64,000 bases of DNA from Verrucomicrobiia bacterium (GTDB taxonomy: Bacteria; Verrucomicrobiota; Verrucomicrobiia; JABWAM01), in assembly GCA_028687435.1 (NCBI GenBank), contig JAQUAF010000007.1, forward strand, positions 1-64,000, given 5' to 3'. This document shows positions 44,153 to 52,370 of this stretch, in pieces. Each line of letters begins with the position of its first letter. The first letter of the stretch is position 1. The translations under genes and the position numbers were made by a program. Under the pieces are notes generated by a model. The model saw only the letters and a program-made list of their open reading frames with translations. It was not told where the DNA came from and did no database searches.

Positions 44153-45034
44153 ATGAAAACACCCCTGCTTTCCTTTGAGGCGCCTGATCTCGTGAAAACC
44201 CGCTCCGGCAAAGTGCGGGAAGTGTTTGACTTGGGTGATAAACTGCTTTTTGTGGCCACGGACCGGCTTTCCGCCTTCGATGTGGTCATGCCCGATGGCA
44301 TACCCGACAAGGGGCGGGTGCTGACGCAGATTTCGTTGTTTTGGTTTGAATTTCTGAAGATGACGGCTCCCACCCATTTTCTGTCGATGGATTTGGGGGC
44401 GATTGGACGGAAATATCCGGAGTTGAACGGCAGGGCCATGTTGGTTCGCAAGTGCAAGCCGTTGCCTGTGGAATGCATTGTCCGGGGGTATCTGGCCGGA
44501 TCGGGATGGAAGGAATACCAGAAGAGCCGCATGGTCTGCGGAATCAATTTACCGGAGGGGTTGAAGGAATCATCCATGCTGCCCGCTCCCATTTTCACCC
44601 CTTCCACCAAGGCGGAACAAGGGCATGATGAGAATATTTCCTTTGAGCAATCCGCCAAGTTGATGGGAGCGGCGAAGGCGGCCAGGGTGCGCGATATGGC
44701 CCTGTCGATCTACACCAAGGCCCGCGATTATGCCGGGGAGAGGGGGATCATCATTGCCGACACCAAATTTGAATTCGGCGAGTTGCCGGATGGGTCGATT
44801 ATCCTGATTGATGAGGTGCTCACGCCGGATTCCTCCCGTTTCTGGCCGGCGGACGGATACCGGCCCGGACGCGGGCAGCCAAGTTTTGACAAACAGTTTG
44901 TCCGCGATTACCTGGAAACCCTGACTTGGAACAAACAACCTCCGGGCCCCCGTCTGCCCGGGGATATCGTTCTCAAGACCAGCGAAAAATACCGTGATGC
45001 TTATTTCAAGCTGACCGGAAAGCCGTTGCCCTGA
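44153..45034 (+). CDS. purC: phosphoribosylaminoimidazole-succinocarboxamide synthase
   Basis: 293 aa. Motifs '[20 protein letters not shown]', '[19 protein letters not shown]', '[20 protein letters not shown]', '[20 protein letters not shown]' and '[13 protein letters not shown]'. It ligates aspartate to CAIR in purine synthesis with ATP. The length is of the longer, ~300-aa type. Housekeeping gene alone among accessory loci. A weak hairpin (GGCATC...GATGCC, 45059-45078) lies downstream without a T-run. Confidence 0.95.
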   Translation: MKTPLLSFEAPDLVKTRSGKVREVFDLGDKLLFVATDRLSAFDVVMPDGIPDKGRVLTQISLFWFEFLKMTAPTHFLSMDLGAIGRKYPELNGRAMLVRKCKPLPVECIVRGYLAGSGWKEYQKSRMVCGINLPEGLKESSMLPAPIFTPSTKAEQGHDENISFEQSAKLMGAAKAARVRDMALSIYTKARDYAGERGIIIADTKFEFGELPDGSIILIDEVLTPDSSRFWPADGYRPGRGQPSFDKQFVRDYLETLTWNKQPPGPRLPGDIVLKTSEKYRDAYFKLTGKPLP

Positions 45035-45112
45035 GGAACCGGTCTTTTGTGTCATAAAGGCATCCGGGTTGAGATGCCCAGGTTTCTAAAATTCTGAAAT
45101 CATACCCATCAT

Positions 45113-45150
45113 TTGACTTTTGGCGGTTATGGACTATTATTAGACCATAA
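45113..45150 (+). promoter_or_regulatory. promoter with palindromic operator for the second GH42-like gene
   Basis: -35 TTGACT (45113-45118), 16-bp spacer, -10 TATTAT (45135-45140). A 24-bp near-perfect palindrome (45127-45150; arms TTATGG.CTA and TAG.CCATAA with one mismatched pair) is centred on the -10 box, as expected for a LacI- or GntR-type repressor. The predicted transcript starts ~85 bp before ATG 45235. The regulator is not encoded immediately upstream. Confidence 0.65.
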
Positions 45151-45234
45151 TGTTCAATAACAATCTCGATGCGGCTGTATTGCCGGGATCGCCGCCCTGT
45201 GTCCGGATCGGATGTTTTTGCGGAAGGAGCCTTC

Positions 45235-48200
45235 ATGAAAAAATTGATTTTGGCAGGATGGATTTTTGCTGTGGCAACGGGCATGGCGGTTGATTGTCCG
45301 GTTGAGCAGAAGGATTGGAGGGATTATTTTCCGGGCATTCCTTTGCATCCTTCGATGTATGAACCGGAGTATGGGATGTTCGATGTGTCCTATGTGACGC
45401 CTCACACTCCCTGGGCCAAGCCCTATTGTGCCGGCAAAGTCAAAACGCTGATCATCATGCCGCGGGTGGCGTTGCGGGACGCGGTGGAACTGGCTCAACG
45501 CGCGGATTTGGATGTGGATGTTTTTGGCGCTTTTTCACGGCAATCTTTTGGATGTCTGGATGTGGGACGTTATGAAATGCCGGTGGGTTATACGGAGGCG
45601 GATCAGTTGATCCTGCTAAACGGCAAGCTGAAGAAAAACATCGATGTCTTGGTGGTGGGACATGTGTATTGGGATGCGTTTCCGAGGGAGATTCAAAAGC
45701 AATTGATGGAGCGTGTCAAAGGGGGCATGGGGTTGACGCTGGTTTTTGACGGGGCGGAGGAGATTTATGCGCCGTCCGAATTGAAGGCGTTGCCGGCGGT
45801 TGCCGGCGCGGTCGGAACGATTGCCCAAGGGGTGCCCTTTTCCGTCCTGGATGGCTGGAATGGGAGCAAAACGGACTCGGAAGCGGCCGGGAAGATATTG
45901 AGTTGCAAGGAGTATGGACGCGGGCGGGTGGCGATCGTCAAATGCGGCAGTGGAACGGCGCACAGTTGTTTTGCGCCAACGGTGTACCGTCCGGAAATCA
46001 AGCTTTGGCCGGTGGATTATTATTTCAGCCTGGCGGCGCGGGCGGTTCTTTGGGCGGCAGGCAAGGCGCCGCAGGGCGATTTGCAGTGCGCGGTGGAAGG
46101 GCGGACGTTGAAGATCAATTTTGGAGGAGCGGCAGCCGGGGAATTTTCTGTAAAGGTGAGGGATGATTGGGGCGAGGAGGTTTTCAACGCGAAGGGAGGC
46201 AAGACGCAATATGAGCTGCCTGATCTGGCCGCGGGCCAATATGTGGCGGATGTGGTGGCGCGCAAGGATGGAAAGGTTTTGAATTGGGGGTCGGCGGCAT
46301 TCCGGGTGAACAAGGAAACGGTCATCAAGGGGCTGGAGATGGACGCTTTGTTTTTAAAACCCGGGGAGCCGTTGAAATTCAAGGCGGCCTTGAACGGCGC
46401 CGCCAAAAAAGGTTTGGAATTGAAGGTCAAGGTGTGGGATATGCGGGAGCGGTTGTTGAGCGAGACGCGGCAGGAGGTGAAAGCCGGGGAGGCCCAGGTG
46501 TCGGTGTCGGCGCCGGCGAACCGGCCGCTGACCAACATGGTTTACGCGCGGGTGTGGCTGATGGACGGCGGGAATGAGCAGAGTCACGCCCAGGCGTGGA
46601 TGCCGGTGCAGCTTTCGCCGCCGCGGGACGATTTTGGTTTTGTAAACTGGCATTTAAGCTCGCCGGATTATGTGTCGTATTATCTGCGCCGGGAGTTGTT
46701 GAAACTGGGGGTGGACAGCAGTTATGGGGGCCGTTCCTATTCGCAGGCGTGGGTGCCGGCCACGAGCGGGATTTTCTGCATTCCCTATCTGACGCGGTAT
46801 GCGATCGACAAAAGCAGCGGGGGGCTGTGCCCTGAACGGATTCCCTGCCTGAGCGATCCGGATTTTGTTTCCAAGGAACAGGCTAAAATAAAGAAGGGGA
46901 CCGAGGAGATGAGCCGTTTCGGAACGGCGGGTTATTCATTGGGCGATGAGAACGATCTGTCCCTGAACGATCATGAAGTGTGTTTTTCCAAGAGTTGCAA
47001 GGCGGCGTTTCGCGAATATGTGAAGGGGGTTTATGGCAGTCTGGAGGCGTTGAACAGGGAATGGGGGACCGCGCTGGGATCGTGGGAGGAGGCGGGGCCC
47101 CTGCCGTTGTGCGAAGCCAGGGAAAAGAAACAACCGGCGCGGTGGGTGGATTTCAGGATGTCCATGGAGAACGTGTTTTTGAATCTTCACAAGACGGGGG
47201 CGGCGACGATCAAGGGGGTTGATCCAAAGGCCCTGGTGGGATTTGACGGCGGTTTTAACATCAGCAGCTTTACGGGGTATGACTGGTGGAAGCTGTCGCG
47301 GATCATGGAGGTCTGGGGGGTGTATCCGGATCATTTGCAGAGCGAGATTTTGAGGTCGTTTCATCTGCCCGAGACGCGGAGCGGACGGTGGTATGGAGGC
47401 TATTACAACATCACGCGATTCAAGGAGTATGCGAAGTGGGAGCCGTGGTATGGTCTGTTTCACGAAATGAACAATGTGTGGTGGTTTAATTTGATTGGCG
47501 GCGACAGTCAAAGCGGGCCCCAGGCGGAGGACACTTTCAATCCCGCAACCATGAAGCCGTTTCCGATCCTGAAAGCCGCCTCGGACGAGGCTTTGGTTCT
47601 CAAGCGCGGGGTGGGCAAACTGTTGATGGGATGCCGCCGGGATGCGGGAGGAATTGCGATTCTTTATTCGCAGGCCAGCCTGCATGCGGCCACCTATCAT
47701 GGAATGCGTCACAATCCGAACGACAGCCAGACGGATTTCATCCGCGCATTGGAAGACATGGGGTATCAATACCGGTTTGTTTCCTATGACCAGGTCAAGG
47801 AGGGGATTTTAAAGAGGGAAAAATACCGGTTGCTGATCCTGCCCTGCGCGGTGGCGTTGTCGGGGGAGGAGAAAGAACAGATCAAGGCGTTTGCGGCCGC
47901 GGGCGGGAAGGTTTTGGCGGATGACAAAACCGGAGTTTACGATGGGCATGGCAAACCGGCGGCGGACACGGCGTGGGCGGAGTGGAGCAACGAGCGTGTG
48001 ACGCATCTTGGCCCGGCGCTGAGGGGGTATCACCGGGACATTCACTTTGCGGCATCGGCGCGTGTTTGCCTGGCGGAACGGCTTGCGGCGCTGGGAATCG
48101 CGCCGGAGTTTTCGATTGCGCCGGAGGAAGGGGATGCTTACGAGGGGGAACTGGCGGTGTTCACGGACGGAGAGACGCGATATGTCGGATTGTTGCGCGA

Positions 48201-48642
48201 TCATTCGCCCAAGCTCAAAACCCAGAAGGCGCGGATCAAATTCCCGCAGGCGGCTTATGTTTACGATGTGAGGGCGGGAAAATATCTGGGAAGGAGCGAC
48301 AACCTGCGGGTGAATCCGGGGGCGGGGGAGGCGGGTCTGTGGGCCTTGTTGCCGGAAGAAGCCAGGGGATTGGAATTGGAAACCGTGGCTGAGGCCAAGG
48401 CTGGCGGCGAGGTTTCGTACAAGGTGGCCTTGGCGGCTCGCGGACGGCATGTGGCGCGTGTGGAGGTGATGGGGCCGGATGGCGCTCCCCGCCCTCATTA
48501 TGGCGCAAACCTCACGTTGAAACAGGGCAAGGCGGAGGGGACGATTCCCCTCGCCATCAACGATTCGCCGGGCAAATGGACGATTCAGGTTCGCGACGTG
48601 GCCACCGGATTGAAGACATCCAGAACCGTGGTGGTGAAATAG
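45235..48642 (+). CDS. giant GH42-like secreted protein (paralogue of 29391-33071)
   Basis: 1135 aa from ATG 45235 (AAGGAG 8 bases before). Signal peptide MKKLILAGWIFAVATGMA. The architecture mirrors the protein at 29391: N-domain with 'VELAQRADLDVDVFGAF', sandwich modules, TIM-barrel region with 'GYSLGDENDLSLND' (Glu572, candidate acid/base), 'LMGCRRDAGGIAILYSQASL', GATase-like 'YRLLILPCAVALSGEEKEQI' and a C-terminal Ig-like part. Where the paralogue has GYEG, this protein has GFDG, and the strand that would carry the second catalytic Glu again reads RWYGGYY. Regulated through the palindrome at 45127. Likely acts on extracellular or periplasmic glycans. Confidence 0.78.
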   Translation: MKKLILAGWIFAVATGMAVDCPVEQKDWRDYFPGIPLHPSMYEPEYGMFDVSYVTPHTPWAKPYCAGKVKTLIIMPRVALRDAVELAQRADLDVDVFGAFSRQSFGCLDVGRYEMPVGYTEADQLILLNGKLKKNIDVLVVGHVYWDAFPREIQKQLMERVKGGMGLTLVFDGAEEIYAPSELKALPAVAGAVGTIAQGVPFSVLDGWNGSKTDSEAAGKILSCKEYGRGRVAIVKCGSGTAHSCFAPTVYRPEIKLWPVDYYFSLAARAVLWAAGKAPQGDLQCAVEGRTLKINFGGAAAGEFSVKVRDDWGEEVFNAKGGKTQYELPDLAAGQYVADVVARKDGKVLNWGSAAFRVNKETVIKGLEMDALFLKPGEPLKFKAALNGAAKKGLELKVKVWDMRERLLSETRQEVKAGEAQVSVSAPANRPLTNMVYARVWLMDGGNEQSHAQAWMPVQLSPPRDDFGFVNWHLSSPDYVSYYLRRELLKLGVDSSYGGRSYSQAWVPATSGIFCIPYLTRYAIDKSSGGLCPERIPCLSDPDFVSKEQAKIKKGTEEMSRFGTAGYSLGDENDLSLNDHEVCFSKSCKAAFREYVKGVYGSLEALNREWGTALGSWEEAGPLPLCEAREKKQPARWVDFRMSMENVFLNLHKTGAATIKGVDPKALVGFDGGFNISSFTGYDWWKLSRIMEVWGVYPDHLQSEILRSFHLPETRSGRWYGGYYNITRFKEYAKWEPWYGLFHEMNNVWWFNLIGGDSQSGPQAEDTFNPATMKPFPILKAASDEALVLKRGVGKLLMGCRRDAGGIAILYSQASLHAATYHGMRHNPNDSQTDFIRALEDMGYQYRFVSYDQVKEGILKREKYRLLILPCAVALSGEEKEQIKAFAAAGGKVLADDKTGVYDGHGKPAADTAWAEWSNERVTHLGPALRGYHRDIHFAASARVCLAERLAALGIAPEFSIAPEEGDAYEGELAVFTDGETRYVGLLRDHSPKLKTQKARIKFPQAAYVYDVRAGKYLGRSDNLRVNPGAGEAGLWALLPEEARGLELETVAEAKAGGEVSYKVALAARGRHVARVEVMGPDGAPRPHYGANLTLKQGKAEGTIPLAINDSPGKWTIQVRDVATGLKTSRTVVVK

Positions 48643-48689
48643 AGGCTGTCAGGTGGATAGGCTGTTAGACTGTTAGGAAAATCCAACTG

Positions 48690-48839
48690 CTCAGGCAGGC
48701 ACTGGGGCACCAAGAAAAACGGTTGGGAAAGATGGAGGGTATTGATGATGTTAGAAAAGGTTGATTGGAATTTGTCCGGCCTGAAGGCTGGCGGTCAATT
48801 AACCTCAGTGCCCTGGCGCCTCAATGCCTTTGTGTCTGT
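48690..48839. repeat. AGTGCC-type short-phrase repeats before the UroD-like gene
   Basis: Contains GGCACTGGGGCACC (near 48698) and CTCAGTGCCCTGGCGCCTCA (near 48805), degenerate copies of a ~9-bp unit also found, inverted, just after the UroD-like gene (49882-49915). The surrounding 48643-48839 has no gene. Confidence 0.5.
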
Positions 48840-49862
48840 ATGGCAAAAATTATGACTAAAAGAGAAGTGGTTCAGCGGGCTTTGCGATGGGAACAACCTC
48901 CCTATGTGCCGTGGCATTGCGCTTTTACTCACGAGGCGGCGGAGAAGTTGAGGAGCCGTTTCAAAAAGGCGGATGTTGATGAGATCATGGGGAATCATCT
49001 TCTCTATTTGGGATGCGACGACCGGTTTATCCCCATGGAGAACGATTGTGTGAGGGATGTTTTTGGCGTGGTGTGGGACCGGCATGAGGAGAAGGACATC
49101 GGCACGGTCAAGGGGCTTGCGCTGCCCGAACCGACCCTGTCCGGTTATTCATGGCCCGATCCGCTTGATTCCCGTTTCTTCCGAAACATCCCGAAACTGA
49201 TCAAGGAAAGGGGGGATTGCTACCGGGTTTTTGCCATTGGTTTTTCACTTTTTGAACGGGCCTGGTCGTTGCGCGGAATGGAGAATTTTTTGATGGATTT
49301 TCATGAAAATCCGGATTTTGCGCGCGACCTCCTGAATTCGATCGCGGATTTCAATGTCGCGCAGATCCGCGAGGCTGTGAAATATGACATTGACGCCATT
49401 CATTTTGGCGATGACTGGGGCCAGCAGCATGGATTGATCATGGGACCGAAGATCTGGAGGGAGTTCATTCGTCCGGTTCTCAAGCGGATGTATGGAGCTG
49501 CGCGAGAGGCGGGAAAACTGGTGACGATTCATTCCTGCGGAGACGTGAGCGGACTTTTTGACGATCTCATTGAACTGGGTGTGAATTGTTTCAATCCGTT
49601 CCAGCCCGAGGTGATGGATGTGGATCGAATGACGGAAAAATATCGCGGACGCCTGTCGTTTGACGGCGGGTTGTCCACGCAAAGGACCCTGCCTTACGGG
49701 ACGCCGGAGGATGTCGGCCGGGAAGTCCGGCATCTGTTGGAGATTGGCCGGAAAGGGGGGTATATTTTTGCCCCGGCCCATGCAGTGGAAGGTGATGTTC
49801 CTTTGGAAAACATGCTGGCATTCATTGAGACAATCCAGTCGCAACCCGGGGTTCGACAATGA
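48840..49862 (+). CDS. UroD-superfamily (methyltransferase-like) protein
   Basis: 340 aa from ATG 48840 (MAKIMTKREVVQRALRWEQ); an ATG at 48852 is also possible. UroD-like barrel with 'VTIHSCGDVSGLFDDLIELG' (the HSCG-type metal-binding motif of corrinoid and coenzyme M methyltransferases) and 'FDGGLSTQRTLPYGTPEDV'. These residues favour a methyltransferase-like role over haem synthesis. It is followed by two Gfo/Idh/MocA genes, a grouping common in sugar-catabolic loci of this phylum. Substrate unknown. Confidence 0.83.
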   Translation: MAKIMTKREVVQRALRWEQPPYVPWHCAFTHEAAEKLRSRFKKADVDEIMGNHLLYLGCDDRFIPMENDCVRDVFGVVWDRHEEKDIGTVKGLALPEPTLSGYSWPDPLDSRFFRNIPKLIKERGDCYRVFAIGFSLFERAWSLRGMENFLMDFHENPDFARDLLNSIADFNVAQIREAVKYDIDAIHFGDDWGQQHGLIMGPKIWREFIRPVLKRMYGAAREAGKLVTIHSCGDVSGLFDDLIELGVNCFNPFQPEVMDVDRMTEKYRGRLSFDGGLSTQRTLPYGTPEDVGREVRHLLEIGRKGGYIFAPAHAVEGDVPLENMLAFIETIQSQPGVRQ

Positions 49863-49881
49863 GGTTGTTCAGGATCAAACA

Positions 49882-49943
49882 AGGCACATAGGCACTGGGG
49901 CACTAAGGCACTGAGGGTAAACGAAATCAACCGTGAACCGCTG
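49882..49943. repeat. AGTGCC and GAACCG short-phrase repeats
   Basis: GGCACATAGGCACTGGGGCA, then 'CTAAGGCACTGAGGG' (tandem ~9-bp units), followed by AACCGTGAACCGCTGAACCC. The first is the inverse of the phrase before the UroD-like gene; the second recurs near 24101. Non-coding. Confidence 0.55.
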
Positions 49944-49971
49944 AACCCAACAAACCGAGGTTGCAGTTATC

Positions 49972-51063
49972 ATGAAAAAAACAATGTCTGAAAAACAAAC
50001 GAAGAGTGACAAAACCAAACCGTCCCACCGATACAAATCCGCGATTTTGGGGTGCGGGCCGCGCGCGGCGTTCCACATTCAGGCGTACGAAGGGCTTGAT
50101 GAAATCCATTTGAGCGCCGCCTGCGATCAGCGAAGGGAACGGCTGGATGATTATGGAAAAAAATACAAGATACCCCATCTCTACGAAAATCTCGAGGCGA
50201 TGCTGGAAAAGGAACGTCCGGATATTTTGCATATCGTGACGCCGCCCGCCATCCGCGAGGAACCGATGGAACTGGCGGCCCGGTTTGGGGTGAAAGGCAT
50301 CATTGTGGAAAAGCCGATTGCGCTCAATCCTGTGCAGGCCGGCAAAATCAAAAGCCTGGTCGGACGGTCCGGAATGAAAATCGCGGTGAACATGCAGCGG
50401 CGTTATTTCAAGACGTGCCTGGGATTGAAGAAGATTCTGGATGAGGGGAAAATCGGCGACATCCAGTGGATCCGTTGCGTGACCAAGGGAAACATCCTCT
50501 CGATGGGGCCGCACATGGTGGATTTGATGTTGTTTTTCATGAACAACGTCCGTCCCATCCGCGTGTGGGCCGCAGCCAACGGGATGAATGGATATGACTA
50601 TGGACATCCGGCGCCGGCCAACATGCTGGTCCAGTATGTGTTTCCGGGGCAAAAGGTGGTTTATTTTGAGGATGCGGAGGATGCCGTGGGCACCCCTGGC
50701 GAAACGGATTTCTGGCAGCATGGGGAGCTGGATTTTTGGGGAACAAAGGGCCGGGCCTGGTGGGCGCAGAACCGCGATTGGGGGTATCATGGCGAGGGGA
50801 TGAAGAATGCCCATGTGGAAAAAAGTTCGTGGGAAGGAAGCGACGTGCCGGGACAGCGGGAATTCACCCGCGCCATGGCGCATTGGCTGGATGATGATGG
50901 TAAAAAACATCACAACTGCCTGGACAACGCCTTGCAGGGATTCGAGACCATTCTGGCGACCTTGCAGGCGGCGCTGACCGGAAAACGAGTGGAATTTCCC
51001 TGCGTTCCGCCGGATGACATCATCAAACAGTTGGAGGCGAAGTTGGGGGGGCAGGTTGTGTAG
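49972..51063 (+). CDS. Gfo/Idh/MocA-family oxidoreductase
   Basis: 363 aa. N-terminal Rossmann fold from 'KSAILGCGPRAAFHIQAY' with 'HIVTPPAIREEPMELAARFG' and the characteristic 'VKGIIVEKPIALNP' (EKP motif). C-terminal alpha/beta domain with 'LSMGPHMVDLMLFFMNN' (His of the active site). NAD(P)-dependent; typical substrates are cyclitols and sugars. Likely co-functions with the UroD-like gene and the next Gfo/Idh gene. Confidence 0.9.
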   Translation: MKKTMSEKQTKSDKTKPSHRYKSAILGCGPRAAFHIQAYEGLDEIHLSAACDQRRERLDDYGKKYKIPHLYENLEAMLEKERPDILHIVTPPAIREEPMELAARFGVKGIIVEKPIALNPVQAGKIKSLVGRSGMKIAVNMQRRYFKTCLGLKKILDEGKIGDIQWIRCVTKGNILSMGPHMVDLMLFFMNNVRPIRVWAAANGMNGYDYGHPAPANMLVQYVFPGQKVVYFEDAEDAVGTPGETDFWQHGELDFWGTKGRAWWAQNRDWGYHGEGMKNAHVEKSSWEGSDVPGQREFTRAMAHWLDDDGKKHHNCLDNALQGFETILATLQAALTGKRVEFPCVPPDDIIKQLEAKLGGQVV

Positions 51064-51345
51064 GCACACTGGATTCCCTCATCCGCTCAACCTGATTTTT
51101 ATGATTTAGATGGAAAAAGAATGAAACAAGGATTGAGTGATAAGTGAAATTCACATCGATAGACAGGATGGACAGGATCAAATTCAAACCGCCCCTTCAG
51201 AATTTAAAATATCTCATTCATCCTGTTCATCGATGTTCAATAAATTCGGCCAGATGCCTTGGCTTGCGCCTATGCGCTTTTACGGGAATCCAGATGTTGA
51301 TGGTGGAATAAAATTCTTTCGGAAAATCATCGGTCCTTATCTCAA
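51064..51345. repeat. intergenic with 'CAGGATGGACAGGATC' phrase and inverted counterpart
   Basis: Near 51160-51180 'GACAGGATGGACAGGATC' appears, and near 51220-51236 its inverse 'CATCCTGTTCATCGATG', so the 282-bp gap can form a long imperfect hairpin. Similar phrases ('GACAGAATGAACAAAATTGA') lie near 23958. No gene or promoter was seen apart from this. Confidence 0.5.
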
Positions 51346-52242
51346 ATGAAAAAGAAAATACTGAAACTTGGCGTGGTGGGTTTGGACGGGCATGGGCCCG
51401 TGTTTACGCAGGTGGTCAATGGAAGGATGCCCGCGATTGAGGGATTGAGGGTGACGGCGGCCATGCCCATTCCGTCGGTGATGATCCCGCGGAAACAACT
51501 GGCGGCCCATGTGGAAACCGTGAGAAAACTCGGCGTGGCAATCATGGATGATCCGGCGGAATTGGCGGCGGCGGTGGATGGGATTCTCATCCTGCATGAC
51601 GATGGATCGAAGCATCTGGAATTGGCGCGGATGTTTGCCGGCAAAGGCAAGCCTCTTTTTGTGGACAAACCCTTTGAGGTCAGCGCGGGCAAGGCGAAGG
51701 CTTTGATGGATTTATGCAGGCGGCATGAATGCCCGGTCTTCAGCGCGTCGTCATTGAGATTCTGCCTCGAGATTCGCAAGGCGTTGGAGAATCGAAAAGG
51801 CGGCCGTGTTTTGTCGGCCATGACCCATGCCCCGTATATCCTGCGACCGACCATGCCGGGCTGGATTTATTATGCGATCCATGCCGTGGAACCTTTGTAC
51901 GCCGCGTTGGGGACGGGATGCCGGGAGGTGCGTTGCGTGGAACATGCGCATGGGCCGGTGGCCATCGGAACATGGAAGGATGGACGCCTTGGCGTGGCGC
52001 GCGCCGTCAGGAAAGGGTTTCACGGTTTTGGTTTCACCGTGTGGAGGGAGAAATGCACGGAAACCTCGATGGTGGATCCCGGGAAAATTTATCCAGAGTT
52101 GTTGAAACGGATCAAGAATTTCATTGAAACCGGAAAGTCGCCCGTGCCGGCAGCCGAGTCCGTGGAGGTGATCGCCTTCATGGAGGCGGCCAACAAGTCG
52201 ATGGCCAAGGGCGGGGCGCCGGTGAAAGTGGCTTGTTGTTAG
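51346..52242 (+). CDS. Gfo/Idh/MocA-family oxidoreductase (short form)
   Basis: 298 aa. Starts 'KKKILKLGVVGLDGHGPVFT', a Rossmann-like start whose usual GxGxxG is replaced by GLDGHG. 'GKGKPLFVDKPFEVSAG' is the (E/D)KP signature (here DKP). Shorter than the upstream paralogue. The altered glycine motif and the DKP variant suggest altered cofactor binding. Same direction as the other two genes. Confidence 0.85.
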   Translation: MKKKILKLGVVGLDGHGPVFTQVVNGRMPAIEGLRVTAAMPIPSVMIPRKQLAAHVETVRKLGVAIMDDPAELAAAVDGILILHDDGSKHLELARMFAGKGKPLFVDKPFEVSAGKAKALMDLCRRHECPVFSASSLRFCLEIRKALENRKGGRVLSAMTHAPYILRPTMPGWIYYAIHAVEPLYAALGTGCREVRCVEHAHGPVAIGTWKDGRLGVARAVRKGFHGFGFTVWREKCTETSMVDPGKIYPELLKRIKNFIETGKSPVPAAESVEVIAFMEAANKSMAKGGAPVKVACC

Positions 52243-52331
52243 GAAATTCAAAATTTCCGGATATAAAGAGATTGCAACAGTCTCTGAATCCCCGCGAAAG
52301 CAGAAATCTTGAATGACGTGTGTAAAGAGAG

Positions 52332-52370
52332 TTGACGTTTGGTTTAACCAAATGTAAAGTCACTTTACAT
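52332..52370 (+). promoter_or_regulatory. promoter with two overlapping palindromes; predicted leaderless start of the DUF4143 gene
   Basis: -35 TTGACG (52332-52337), 17-bp spacer, -10 TAAAGT (52355-52360). The palindrome TTTGGTTTAACCAAA (52338-52352) lies in the spacer, and ATGTAAAGTCACTTTACAT (52352-52370) covers the -10 box and the first two bases of the start codon ATG 52369. With a start ~7 bases after -10, the transcript would begin at or next to the ATG, i.e. leaderless, and no Shine-Dalgarno is seen. Confidence 0.65.

Noticed and set aside
45059-45078. possible terminator after purC
   Set aside because: The 6-bp stem lacks a T-run, so rho-independent termination is not supported.
48690-49943. 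AGTGCC units as a CRISPR array
   Set aside because: Units are ~9 bp, degenerate and not separated by unique spacers of constant length; no cas genes in the window.
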